Positions 1 to 8,017 of a DNA stretch of 64,000 nt are shown one piece after another. The stretch covers positions 1 to 64,000 of the forward strand of contig JABTUJ010000032.1 of assembly GCA_015075445.1 (NCBI GenBank), in the 5' to 3' direction. A model generated the notes under the pieces. The model worked only from the letters and a program-made list of their open reading frames with translations. It made no database searches and had not been told where the DNA came from. Numbering within the stretch: the first letter of the stretch is position 1; the number at the start of each line of letters is the position of its first letter. A program made the translations under genes and the position numbers. The DNA comes from Verrucomicrobiales bacterium. Its GTDB lineage: Bacteria > Verrucomicrobiota > Verrucomicrobiia > Limisphaerales > J093.

Positions 1-174
1 TGCTTCAGCACCGCTTTGCGTCACGCCGGACGCGTTGCCCCCACCGACAACCGCCAACGGCACGGTCAGGCTGCCCGGGGCCACCCGAACTGCTGGGCGA
101 CCTCGAATGCCGCAAGCCGTGGCTCGAACAACCACGGCGGCCACAGGATGGACCGGGCAATCCGAAGCGCAGTC

Positions 175-714
175 TCAATGGTTGTCCGGTCGCTCAAGCC
201 GCGCCTTGAGATCCTCAGAGAGGAGCGTCCACAGCTCAGCGTGGGCCTCGATGAGTCGCGCGATGTCCGCAAGGTCCTTGATCCGCTTGCTCTGCCTCCG
301 CTCGGGGTCCGCCCAGGCCTTCATCTTGCCCCTTAGCGTGTCTTCCAGTGACGCAACCCGCAGGAGGATGCCGTGGACATCGGCCGCCACGGAGCGCTCC
401 GGGTAATCTCGATAACACGCTTCGGTGCTCAACTGGATGCTGACCTTCGACCGCCCCTTGAAGTTGATGGACCACGGAATACGCTCGGCGGCGAACCCGG
501 CTGCCTCCAGGGCTGCGACCGTGCGCTCAATGGCGTCCGTCGCTACGACAAAGTCCACGTCCTGGGTCACCATCGGCTCCGCCGCCCAATGATTGACGGC
601 CACCCCGCCGATGGCGCACCACGGTGTCTCAGAACGCTCCAAACACTCCACCAGGCGCATCACATCGTCGGTGCCCCCGGCAGTCTGCCAATCGTAAAAC
701 TGCTTGGCTGTCAT
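175..714 (-). CDS. Nucleotidyltransferase-fold protein
   Basis: A 179-residue protein with a nucleotidyltransferase-type core. The GGVAVNHW stretch followed by TQDVDFVV (about residues 36-56) gives the glycine pair and Asp-x-Asp pattern that bind nucleotide and metal in the minimal nucleotidyltransferase and AbiEii-like families. The middle has a conserved-looking ASLEDTLRGKMKAW segment and then KRIKDLADIARL, as in stand-alone members of this group. Family members act as toxin components or as proteins of unknown substrate. No partner antitoxin is visible upstream, and the 174 bases downstream run to the window edge without a convincing gene, so a toxin-antitoxin role is not supported here. 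The ATG at 714 is the only start giving the full fold. The substrate cannot be predicted. Confidence 0.75.
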   Translation of the reverse strand: MTAKQFYDWQTAGGTDDVMRLVECLERSETPWCAIGGVAVNHWAAEPMVTQDVDFVVATDAIERTVAALEAAGFAAERIPWSINFKGRSKVSIQLSTEACYRDYPERSVAADVHGILLRVASLEDTLRGKMKAWADPERRQSKRIKDLADIARLIEAHAELWTLLSEDLKARLERPDNH

Positions 715-949
715 CCTGCGACCTTATCCGGCAGGCCCACGCTAGTGCCGGGCGCGGCGCGGTTCAATCCCGATCTGTCCCCGCTCGACCGCGGCTGCGC
801 GGCGGCTGCCAAACCGGGGGCTGAAGGGCCAAAGCCACCGGCCTTGACCGAAGCTCCCGGCGGTTCCGGTTCGGTGGAGTTCGGCGGCGGGCAGGTCGTG
901 CGTTCCGCTTCCGCACCGCTTTGCGTGAGGGGAACGGGGGGCTGGAGAC

Positions 950-976
950 AAAAAAACGCGGCCGGAAGGGCCGCGT
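950..976 (-). terminator. Rho-independent terminator after the thioredoxin gene
   Basis: On the minus strand an 8-bp stem (ACGCGGCC pairing with GGCCGCGT, loop of 5) is followed directly by a run of seven T (plus-strand A run at 950-956). It lies just past both possible stop codons of the thioredoxin gene and fits an intrinsic terminator for it. Confidence 0.75.
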
Positions 977-980
977 CGTG

Positions 981-1454
981 TCAGCGCAGGGAATGTGTTG
1001 GTGCCGGAGGCTCAGCCTTTGGCGTCCTTGATCTTATCGATGACGGCCTGGGGCCCGCCCCCGCCGTACCGACGATATCGCCGAGCTTCTTTCCCTGGCT
1101 GTCGAGGATCACCAGGGTGGGGTAGCCACGCACCTTGTGCTGGTCCTTCAGTTTCTCGTTCGCCGCCTTGACCTCCGCCGGGAGGGTCTTGCTGCGGGGG
1201 AAGTCCGCCTCGACGAGGACCAGGTTCTTGCCGGCGAACTCCTGGAACTCCGGCGTGGCGAACACTTCTTTGTGGAGCTTGATGCAGAACCCGCACCAGT
1301 CCGAGCCGGTGAAGTTGATCAGCACCTTCTTGTTCTCCGCCTTGGCCAGGGCCTGGGCCTTGGCGAGGTCGGTGTGCCACTTGAGCTCAGCCGCGCCAGC
1401 CGTGAGGCACAGCGCCGCGCAGCCCGCGAGGAGGTTGGACAATAGACGTTTCAT
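981..1454 (-). CDS. Secreted thioredoxin-fold protein, C-terminal frameshift
   Basis: Exported thioredoxin-like oxidoreductase. Residues 1-22 form a signal peptide (MKRL, then a hydrophobic stretch ending TAGAA). The redox motif is WCGFC (Cys54, Cys57), followed by a thioredoxin fold and the cis-proline strand GYPTLVIL. The ATG at 1454 is chosen because the signal peptide begins there; the frame stays open upstream only as non-conserved sequence. The last residues look wrong: after KKLGDIVG the frame reads a Pro/Arg-rich tail to a stop at 981, whereas the adjacent frame from about base 1070 reads YGGGGPQAVIDKIKDAKG and stops at 1012, a normal thioredoxin end. One missing base near 1070 explains this. 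Probable role: thiol-disulfide exchange in the periplasm. The terminator at 950-976 follows. Confidence 0.8.
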   Translation of the reverse strand: MKRLLSNLLAGCAALCLTAGAAELKWHTDLAKAQALAKAENKKVLINFTGSDWCGFCIKLHKEVFATPEFQEFAGKNLVLVEADFPRSKTLPAEVKAANEKLKDQHKVRGYPTLVILDSQGKKLGDIVGTAGAGPRPSSIRSRTPKAEPPAPTHSLR

Positions 1455-1549
1455 AATGATCAGAAGCGAATGGAGTGAAGTATAGCAGCAATCCGCCGCC
1501 GCGCCAGTCGGGCGATGGTCAGCCCGGGGGTGCCCCGGAGTATCCCGCC

Positions 1550-2936
1550 TCACGCGCCGGCCAGCGTCGGGTCCTGCCACACGCAACGGCCGGCCACAAT
1601 GGTCGCCAGCGCCCGGCCGCGCAGCGGCCAGCCGTAGAAGGGGCTGTTGGTCGCGCGGCTGGCCGTCTGGCCCGGCTCCCATACCCACCGCCGGTCCGGG
1701 TCCAGCACCGTGACGTCCCCGTCACTGCCCGGCGCCAGCGTGCCTTTGCCGGGCAGGCGGAGGAGGCGGGCCGGGTGGGTGGTGAACTTCTCGATCAATG
1801 CCGCGAGGGAAAGCCGCCCCGTATGCACGAGTTGCATGAGGCTGAGCGCCAGCTCGGTTTCCAGCCCCGTGATGCCAAAGGGCGCGTGGTCGAACTCGAC
1901 TTCCTTCTGGTAATTGCAGTGCGGCGCATGGTCGCTGGCCAGCACCTCGATGGTGCCGTCGGCCAGCCCTGCCAGAATCGCCTCACGATCGGCGGCGCTC
2001 CGGAGCGGGGGGTTCATCTTGCAGCGCGTATCGTAGCTGGGCCAGCGCGGCAGGTCGGCCACCGGCACCCCGGGATACAGCGCCTGACCGTCCTGCGCCC
2101 AGAAAGCGTCGCTGCCGGCCACGGCGAGGTCCGTCAAGGTGAAATGGTGCGGGCAGGCCTCGCCCGAGATGGGCACGCCGCGACGGCGCGCCTCGCGCAG
2201 CAACTGCACGCTGCCGGCCGCGCTCAGGTGCTGGCAATGCACGCGCGCGCCGGTGCGCTCGGCCAGCAGGATGTTCCGGGCCACAATCATCTCCTCCGCT
2301 TCGGCCGGCCAGCCATGGAGGCCGAGCATGGTGCTGACCACGCCTTCATGCATCACGCCATCGGTCGACAGCGAGTAGTCCTGGCAGTGGTCCATCACGA
2401 GCAGATCGAACATGGTCGAGTACTCGAGGGCGCGCCGCATCAGCTCATGGTTCTGAACACAGCGGCCATCGTCGGTGACGGCCACCACGCCGGCCTTCCG
2501 GAGGGAACCCAGCGGGGCCAGCTCTTCCCCGGCCAGGCCCTTGCTGAGGGCGCCTGCCACGAAGACGTTGACCACGCCCTCGCTGGCCGCCCGTTGCCGC
2601 ACCCAGGCCACCGCGCTCGGGTTGTCCAGCGGCGGGGCGGTGTTCGGCATGCAGACCACCGTCGTAAAACCTCCCCGCGCCGCCGCCGCTGTGCCGGTGG
2701 CGATGGATTCCTTCGCGGACTCGCCCGGCTCACGCAGGTGGACGTGCAGATCGATCAGCCCGGGGCAGACCACGCACCCGGTCACATTCAGCCAGAAGGG
2801 CGGCTCCGGCGCCGCCTGACGACGGCGTCGGGTCGACCGCCGTGACCTTGCCCTCGACGATCAGCACATCGGCGAGGGCGTCGTAGGCGCGGCCCGGATC
2901 CACCACGCGGCCTCCCCGCAGCAGCAGCGAATTCAT
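1550..2936 (-). CDS. pyrC: Dihydroorotase, frameshifted near the N-terminus
   Basis: Class I dihydroorotase, which cyclises N-carbamoyl-aspartate to dihydroorotate in pyrimidine synthesis. The main frame (stop at 1550, open to about 2785) has the metal-binding PGLIDLHVHLREPG, then FTTVVCMPNTAPPLDNP, ACPHHFTLTD, KMNPPLR and ASDHAPH, all amidohydrolase hallmarks. The expected N-terminal beta strands lie in another frame starting at ATG 2936: MNSLLLRGGRVVDPGRAYD and VLIVEGKVTAVDP. The two parts join in the GC-rich stretch around 2790-2830, where one extra base (or two missing) would restore a protein of about 460 residues. This is either an assembly error or a broken gene; because pyrimidine synthesis is essential, an error seems likelier. 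hisG diverges from it about 175 bases away. Confidence 0.85.
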
Positions 2937-3112
2937 GGGCGCAGGGATATACTTCGTCGCCGGGCCCGCGCGAGCAAAAAGGGGGTCGGATCAAGAAGAA
3001 GCTTGCACTCCGGCGGCGGACTTGGAGCATCCCCCCCTCGCGGCGCGACGGGAGAATGGGGCGGGGGCATCCGCGCGCGGCGGCGCCCGGTTCCGGGCGC
3101 GAGACACCACGC

Positions 3113-4003
3113 ATGAGCAAGACCGGAAAACCAAAGATCCTGCGCTTGGGTCTGCCGAAAGGCAGCCTCCAGACGGCCACCATCGAGAAGATGGCCAAGG
3201 CCGGCTTCAACATCACCGTCAGCAGCCGCTCGTACATCCCGTACGTGGACGACCCGGAACTCGAGATCCGCTTCATCCGCGCGCAGGAGGTGAGCCGGTA
3301 CGTCGAGCACGGCCATCTTGACGCCGGTCTGACCGGGCTGGATTGGATCCACGAGAACCGGTCCAAGGTGCAGGAGGTCGGCGAGTTCGTCTTCAGCAAG
3401 GCGACCCGCCAGCCCGCCCGCTGGGTCCTCGCCGTCCCCGAGGAATCGCCCATCCGGTCCGTCCGCGACCTCGCCGGCAAGCGCATCGCCACCGAGGTGG
3501 TGAACCTGACCAAGGCCTATCTCCGCCGGCACAAGGTCAAGGCGGAGGTCGAGTTCTCCTGGGGCGCCACCGAGGTGAAGGCGCACGAGATGGTGGACGC
3601 CATCGTCGACATCACGGAAACCGGGTCCTCGCTGCGGGCGAACAAGCTGCGGATCGTGGACACGCTCATGACGTCGAGCCCCCGGCTGGTGGCCAACCAC
3701 GCCGCGTGGCGGGACCCCTGGAAACGCCGCAAGATCGAGCGCCTGGCCCTCCTCCTCCGCGGGGCCCTCGAGGCCGAAAGCAAGGTCGGCCTCAAGATGA
3801 ACATCGCCGAGAAAGACCTCCCGCGACTCCTGGAGACGCTCCCCGCGTTGCGCCAGCCCACCATCGCCCAGCTCAGCCTGCCGGGTTGGGTCGCCGTCGA
3901 GACCATCATTGACGAGCACCTGGTGCGCGATCTGATCCCGCAGTTCAAGGCCGCCGGGGCGGAAGGAATTATTGAGTATCCGCTGAACAAAGTGGTATAC
4001 TAG
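3113..4003 (+). CDS. hisG: ATP phosphoribosyltransferase, long form
   Basis: HisG catalyses the first step of histidine synthesis, joining ATP and PRPP. The 296-residue protein is the long form: an N-terminal domain opening with LRLGLPKGSLQ, a substrate-binding core (GLTGLDWI, then IATEVVNLTKAYL), the PRPP-binding DAIVDITETGSSLRANKL, and a C-terminal ACT-like regulatory domain (about residues 215-296) ending EGIIEYPLNKVVY, which in the family mediates histidine feedback inhibition. ATG 3113 is preferred over the upstream in-frame codon at 3056 because conservation starts there. No other his gene is in the window. A very small basic-protein gene begins 15 bases after its stop, so the two may be cotranscribed. 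Confidence 0.95.
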   Translation: MSKTGKPKILRLGLPKGSLQTATIEKMAKAGFNITVSSRSYIPYVDDPELEIRFIRAQEVSRYVEHGHLDAGLTGLDWIHENRSKVQEVGEFVFSKATRQPARWVLAVPEESPIRSVRDLAGKRIATEVVNLTKAYLRRHKVKAEVEFSWGATEVKAHEMVDAIVDITETGSSLRANKLRIVDTLMTSSPRLVANHAAWRDPWKRRKIERLALLLRGALEAESKVGLKMNIAEKDLPRLLETLPALRQPTIAQLSLPGWVAVETIIDEHLVRDLIPQFKAAGAEGIIEYPLNKVVY

Positions 4004-4018
4004 CCCGCGAAAAAACCT

Positions 4019-4120
4019 ATGGGTTCACTGAAGAAGCGCCGAAAAGCCAAGATCAACAAGCACAAGCGGCGAAAGAAGCTCCGCCAGCACCGCCATAAGA
4101 AGCGTACCTGGCAGAAGTAG
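4019..4120 (+). CDS. 33-residue basic AURKAIP1/COX24-type protein
   Basis: A tiny ORF encoding MGSLKKRRKAKINKHKRR and continuing KKLRQHRHKKRTWQK (33 residues), with about 60% Lys, Arg or His. This is the pattern of the bacterial AURKAIP1/COX24-domain proteins seen in Bacteroidota and Verrucomicrobiota: very short and nearly all basic with a KKRRKKxxKHKRRK core. They resemble the tail of a mitochondrial small-subunit ribosomal protein and are presumed ribosome-associated. The ATG lies 15 bases after the hisG stop. Function is inferred from the family; the sequence alone shows only a nucleic-acid-binding-type composition. Confidence 0.75.
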   Translation: MGSLKKRRKAKINKHKRRKKLRQHRHKKRTWQK

Positions 4121-4202
4121 GACGGCCGCGTGCAGGCCCGGCGAGTTCTTCCCTGAACCGGCCGCTGCCGGCCCGGCGGGGTGGCGGGGGGTTTTTCCCG
4201 AA

Positions 4203-5945
4203 ATGGGCGGATCTACACCCCAGTTCTGGCAAAGCCACGGCCGGCGGGCGCTGCTCGCCGGCCTCACGGCCCTGCTCGTCGCCGGCTGCACCACCGGCTG
4301 GCGCAGCTCCCACCGCAGCGCCTCGCCCGCTCCCACCGCGGCTTCACCCCGGGGGAGCGCACGGTCTGCTGTCGATCCCGACCTCGAACGTCGGGTCGAC
4401 GCCTATGCCCGCTTCGCGGCGGGGGTTGCCCATGATCTGCGGCGCGAGCCCCGTCAGGCCGAGGCCGAATTCTCGGCCTCGCTCGAGGCGGATCCGTCGC
4501 ACGAAACCCTCGCGCTTGAACTCAGCCGCCGGTACTTGCGCAATCGGGAACCAGCCCGAGCCGTGGAGGTCCTGCTCCGGGCCAGCCGTCAACCCCACGC
4601 CAGCTCCGACGTCTTCGGCTGGCTGGGCGTTGCCCAAGTCCAGGTCACCAACCAGGCCGGCGCCATCAAGGCGTTCCGGGAAGCCACCCGCCGCGCCCCC
4701 GACTCGTTCCTCGGGTACCGCGGGCTGGCCCAAGTCCACCTCGGCAACGGCCGCACCAACGAAGCGTTACGAGTCCTGGAGGAAGCCGCCACCCGGAAGA
4801 ACGCTCCCCCTGCCCTGCTCATCGAGATGGCCGGGTTCTACCTGCTGCTCGCGGAGGAACACCTTCTCCCCAAGGAAACCGCCGAGCCCCGCGCCCTCGC
4901 CTTGCTGGACCGTGCCACCGCCCTGAACCCCGTCGAGCCCGAGCTCCTCGCCGGCCTGGCTGAGGGCTATCACCGGTTGCAGCAACTCCCGCGGGCCATC
5001 ACCCTCTACGAAGCGCTCCTGCGCGATCACGGCTCCGCCGGCCTCGCCATGCGCCAGGCGCTCCGTCGACAACTCTTCGACCTTTATCTTCGGGAACGGG
5101 ACGCCACCAACGCCCACCGCCACCTCGAAGGCCTCCTGACCGAACAACCCACCAACCCCCAGGCCCATTACGCGCTCGCCACGCTTTATCTCGAAGAGAA
5201 GCGCTATCCCGACGCCGCCCGCCACCTCGAGCAGGCCATCCTGCTCAACCCCGACCTCGAACCCGCCTACTACCAGCTCGTGGGCCTCCAACTCGCCCTG
5301 GGCCGCCCGGACCTGGCCGCCGACACCATGGCCCGTGCCCGCAGCCGGTTCCCCGCGGGTTTCCTGCTCGAGTTCTACACGGGCCTCAGCCTCGCCGCCC
5401 AGGAGAAGTACCTCGAGGCGCTGGACCACTACGCCGCGGCCGAGCTCCACGCCCGCGTCCATGACCCGACCCGCCTCACCCACTTCTTCTACTTCCAGCT
5501 CGGTTCGGCCAACGAACGCCTCGGGCGGTTCGCGGAGGCCGAGGCCGCCCTGCGCCGCTGCCTCGAACTGGACCCCCGCAACGCCGAGGCCCTCAACTAC
5601 CTCGGCTACATGTGGGCCGAGCGTGGGGTCAACCTGACCGAGGCACGCAGCCTCATCGACCGCGCGCTGGCGATTGAACCCGACAACCCCGCCTTCCTCG
5701 ACAGCCTGGCCTGGGTGCTCTACCAGCAGGGCGATGCCGCCGCCGCCCTCGAACCCCAACGGCGCGCCGTCGCCCTCATGCCCGAACCCGACGCCACCCT
5801 GTTCGACCACCTCGGCGACATCTACCACGCGCTGGGCCGCACCGAGGAAGCCCGCGAGGCCTGGCGGAAATCGGTCGCGATCGAGCCCGATCCCAAGGTC
5901 GAGCAGAAGCTCCTGGCCCACCCGGAAACGGCCGCGCCGCGCTGA
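4203..5945 (+). CDS. Tetratricopeptide-repeat lipoprotein
   Basis: A 580-residue protein with a lipoprotein signal peptide: a basic start (HGRR), a hydrophobic segment, then the lipobox LVAGC near residue 29, so it should be anchored in a membrane after export. The rest is a chain of TPR helix pairs, about a dozen, from residue 60 to the end (for example ALNYLGYMWAERGVNL and LDSLAWVLYQQGDAAAALE). Such proteins usually scaffold envelope complexes, and the late DSLAWVLYQQG unit recurs in TPR lipoproteins of many Gram-negatives. The DUF2203 gene starts 2 bases after its stop, so the pair is probably cotranscribed. The partner is not evident from the sequence. Confidence 0.85.
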   Translation: MGGSTPQFWQSHGRRALLAGLTALLVAGCTTGWRSSHRSASPAPTAASPRGSARSAVDPDLERRVDAYARFAAGVAHDLRREPRQAEAEFSASLEADPSHETLALELSRRYLRNREPARAVEVLLRASRQPHASSDVFGWLGVAQVQVTNQAGAIKAFREATRRAPDSFLGYRGLAQVHLGNGRTNEALRVLEEAATRKNAPPALLIEMAGFYLLLAEEHLLPKETAEPRALALLDRATALNPVEPELLAGLAEGYHRLQQLPRAITLYEALLRDHGSAGLAMRQALRRQLFDLYLRERDATNAHRHLEGLLTEQPTNPQAHYALATLYLEEKRYPDAARHLEQAILLNPDLEPAYYQLVGLQLALGRPDLAADTMARARSRFPAGFLLEFYTGLSLAAQEKYLEALDHYAAAELHARVHDPTRLTHFFYFQLGSANERLGRFAEAEAALRRCLELDPRNAEALNYLGYMWAERGVNLTEARSLIDRALAIEPDNPAFLDSLAWVLYQQGDAAAALEPQRRAVALMPEPDATLFDHLGDIYHALGRTEEAREAWRKSVAIEPDPKVEQKLLAHPETAAPR

Positions 5946-5947
5946 CC

Positions 5948-6328
5948 ATGCGCCGCTTCAGCCGCCACTACACGCGGGAAGAAGCCAACGTGTTGCTGCC
6001 GCGCATCCGGACCTGGCTCGGCCGCCTGCGCTTGCTGCAGCCGGTGTTTGATGAGCACGCCCGTTCGCTGGCCCCGCGCCTCGCGCAAGGGCAGGACCTG
6101 GGCGGGTCACGGGTCCATGCCTGGCTGCGTACCTGGCTGCTCCTCCGCGCCCTGCAGGTGGAGTTCACCGCGCGCGAGATCCAGGTCCGGGACCTCGACC
6201 GGGGCCTGATCGATTTCCCGTCCCTGCGCGGCGATCGCGAGGTGTTCCTCTGCTGGGAGGAAGGCGAGGAGAGCGTCGAGTTCTGGCACGAACTCGAGGC
6301 CGGCATTGCCGGTCGCAGCCCCCTCTGA
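5948..6328 (+). CDS. DUF2203 family protein
   Basis: A 126-residue protein matching the DUF2203 pattern: an N-terminal FSRHYTREEANVLLPRI segment, a helical middle, then REIQVRDLDRGLIDFPSLR and the ending EVFLCWEEGEESVEFWHEL. The family is small, widespread and of unknown function; members sit alone or beside housekeeping genes. It starts 2 bases after the TPR lipoprotein stop codon, suggesting translational coupling. It faces the minus-strand glycan locus, with only 7 bases between the two stop codons. Confidence 0.85.
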   Translation: MRRFSRHYTREEANVLLPRIRTWLGRLRLLQPVFDEHARSLAPRLAQGQDLGGSRVHAWLRTWLLLRALQVEFTAREIQVRDLDRGLIDFPSLRGDREVFLCWEEGEESVEFWHELEAGIAGRSPL

Positions 6329-6335
6329 CGAACCG

Positions 6336-6938
6336 TCACGACCCGGGCGGCGACCCCATGAACTCGGTGGTCGTGGCCTCGCCGTCCTTGTTGATGCCTT
6401 CCCGGCGCAGGACCGAGCCCAGGGTGCGCCACAGAATCCGGACATCGAGCACCAGGGATTGGTGGTCCACGTACCACACGTCGAGCCGGAACTTCTCTTC
6501 CCAGCTCAGGGCGTTGCGACCGTGAATCTGGGCCCAGCCGGTCAGGCCGGGCCGGACCTCGTGACGTCGGGCCTGCTCCGGGGTGTAGCGTCCGAGATAC
6601 TGCATGAGCAGCGGGCGCGGCCCCACCAGGCTCATGTCTCCCTGCAGCACGTTGAACAGCTCCGGCAGTTCGTCCAGCGAGGTCGACCGCAGCCAACGTC
6701 CGAAGGGCGTCAGCCGCGCCGCGTCGGACAACAACCGCCCCTGAGAGTCTCGCGCGTCGCTCATGGTGCGGAACTTGTACAGGCGGAAACCTCGCCCGCC
6801 CCGGCCGGGCCGGAGCTGCGTGAACACGATCGGGCGCCCCAGCTTGAGCCAGACCAAAAGCGAAACCGCTCCGAGGGCGGGCAGCCACAACGGAGCGGTC
6901 ACGATCAGAACCGCAAGGTCGAAGAGACGTTTGATCAA
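6336..6938 (-). CDS. PglC-like undecaprenyl-phosphate sugar phosphotransferase
   Basis: A small monotopic phosphoglycosyl transferase (200 residues) that moves a sugar-1-phosphate from a UDP-sugar to undecaprenyl phosphate. It has one N-terminal re-entrant hydrophobic segment (about residues 5-30), then RPGRGGRGFRLYKFRTM, the SLDELPELFNVLQGDMSLVG core and the GPRPLL and RPGLTGWAQIHGRNA motifs. It is minimal in size like Campylobacter PglC, and even the C-terminal tail (GINKDGEATTTEFMG) resembles that enzyme's tail. The window also encodes PglF-, PglE- and PglD-like enzymes, so the likely substrate is a UDP-diamino- or 4-amino-sugar. It is the last gene of the long minus-strand glycan locus, separated from the exosortase gene by repeat elements. 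Confidence 0.9.
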   Translation of the reverse strand: MIKRLFDLAVLIVTAPLWLPALGAVSLLVWLKLGRPIVFTQLRPGRGGRGFRLYKFRTMSDARDSQGRLLSDAARLTPFGRWLRSTSLDELPELFNVLQGDMSLVGPRPLLMQYLGRYTPEQARRHEVRPGLTGWAQIHGRNALSWEEKFRLDVWYVDHQSLVLDVRILWRTLGSVLRREGINKDGEATTTEFMGSPPGS

Positions 6939-6944
6939 GAGTCC

Positions 6945-7111
6945 GTAGGAGTCGAGGTCACGAGACTCTGCCCTGGCGTGAGCCTCCTCACGTCGTCTCC
7001 TACCGCACCCCCCCCGTAGGAGTCGAGGTCACGAGACTCTGCCCTGGCGTGAGCCTCCTGACGTCGTCTCCTACCGGCCCCCCTCCCGTAGGAGTCGAGG
7101 TCACGAGACTC
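6945..7111. repeat. Cluster of three 59-bp inverted-repeat elements (two full, one half)
   Basis: Two complete 59-bp units (6945-7003 and 7016-7074) and one half unit (7088-7111). Each full unit is a 24-bp arm beginning GTAGGAG and ending GAGACTC, an 11-bp spacer, and a second 24-bp arm in inverted orientation (the arms agree at about 20 of 24 positions), so the unit can fold into a hairpin. Units are separated by 12-13 bases of C-rich sequence. The half unit runs into the 3' end of the exosortase gene. Further copies lie at 13781, 13850, 15031, 15102, 16308, 16402, 16464, 37926 and 50560. Confidence 0.9.
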
Positions 7112-8000
7112 TGCCCTCCGCTTCAGGCTCCAGCTCCGCACCGTGCGACGTCATTTCCTCCATCTGCCGTTCGAGTTTCTTGAAGAGCCAGGACAGGATG
7201 ATGACCCCGCCGGCGGTGAACGCCAGGATGGACCACCCGGCGGCGTCGTGCACGCCCGCGATCGCCTCGACGCCCTTGGCGTTGGCGGTGAGGCTGAGAT
7301 AGAGGGAGCGGATGAGGTTGCCAAAGATGGCCAGGGTGATGCCACAGCCGAAGAGGAGGACCTGCAGGCTGAAACGTTGGAGCGTGAGGTACCCGATGAA
7401 GATCGTGGCCATGATGGTGGACTGGAGGCTGCGAATCCCGCTGCAGGCCTCGTCCACGCCCACCGTGCCTCCCGGGAGATGGATCAGACTGCCGACCTTG
7501 GTGGCCGGGATGCCCATGAGATTGAGGACCTCGGCGTTGATGCTGGCTACCAACCGCTGCAGCCCGCCCACGACCGGCCCATGGATGATGCCCGGGAGCG
7601 GCATCGCCACCAGGATGAACCCGTAAGCCAGGGCGAACTTCCGAATGCCGGCCCACCCGAAGACCAGACCCACGTTTGCCGCGGCGAGCAGCAGGATGCC
7701 CAGGGCCAACCCGTACATGGTGGCGGCGTGCATTCCAAACACCGCCCAGTAGCTCTGCACGAGCAGGAGCATGCCACCCCCGAGCACCGCCAGGCCGACA
7801 CTCCACCAGCGCAGCTTGAAGTCGATCCGTGGCCGCGTCTCCCAGGCCTCATAGAACAGGTACGCGCACAGCAACAGGACCACCCACCCAAACTGCAGTT
7901 CCGGCTGGTTGTTCCAGAACCACCGGGCACGCGATACCAGCCACCCGAAGGCGAGGAACGACGGCAGCAACAGGACGAGCGACGAAAGGCTGGTCTTCAT
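7101..8000 (-). CDS. Exosortase
   Basis: Integral-membrane exosortase, the transpeptidase-like enzyme that in PEP-CTERM-type systems cleaves sorting signals. The 299-residue protein has about eight hydrophobic helices. The catalytic set is visible: Cys186 in GVDEACSGIRS, Arg231 in GNLIRSLYL and His251 in GVHDAAGW. ATG 8000 is chosen because the hydrophobic domain starts there; an in-frame extension to 8048 would overlap the upstream EpsI gene. The last residues (GRVS) and the TGA stop are read from a dispersed repeat (7088-7111), so the gene's 3' end has been rewritten by that element. EpsI follows the usual partnership. No protein with a recognisable PEP-CTERM signal is present in the window. 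Confidence 0.92.
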   Translation of the reverse strand: MKTSLSSLVLLLPSFLAFGWLVSRARWFWNNQPELQFGWVVLLLCAYLFYEAWETRPRIDFKLRWWSVGLAVLGGGMLLLVQSYWAVFGMHAATMYGLALGILLLAAANVGLVFGWAGIRKFALAYGFILVAMPLPGIIHGPVVGGLQRLVASINAEVLNLMGIPATKVGSLIHLPGGTVGVDEACSGIRSLQSTIMATIFIGYLTLQRFSLQVLLFGCGITLAIFGNLIRSLYLSLTANAKGVEAIAGVHDAAGWSILAFTAGGVIILSWLFKKLERQMEEMTSHGAELEPEAEGRVS

Positions 8001-8017
8001 GGAGGGAAGGAGACGGT

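Noticed and set aside
1..174. Several open frames at the left edge, including one on the minus strand with WPPWLFEPRLAAFEVAQQFGW-like residues
   Set aside because: They overlap each other, show no recognisable motif or start, and the longest runs through the nucleotidyltransferase gene in another frame. The edge may hold part of a gene, but I cannot support one.
907..927. A short motif (CACCGCTTTGCGT) shared between positions 10-22 and 914-926
   Set aside because: Two copies of about 13 bases, with no link to a gene or structure; too little to call a repeat family.
715..949. Gap between the nucleotidyltransferase start and the thioredoxin terminator
   Set aside because: No supported ORF, promoter or RNA gene was seen in this gap.
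373..1125. Plus-strand open frame overlapping the nucleotidyltransferase and thioredoxin genes
   Set aside because: No motif, no signal, and it is antisense to two recognisable genes and their terminator.
6945..7111. Dispersed 58-59 bp elements considered as a CRISPR array
   Set aside because: The units are inverted repeats, scattered over 44 kb in both orientations, and the intervening sequences are ordinary genes or C-rich linkers, not uniform spacers.
7101..8000. Search for a PEP-CTERM-type sorting signal among exported proteins of the window
   Set aside because: The Ig-domain protein ends FFRLHK and the other exported proteins likewise lack a PEP motif, hydrophobic stretch and basic tail, so no exosortase substrate is identified here.
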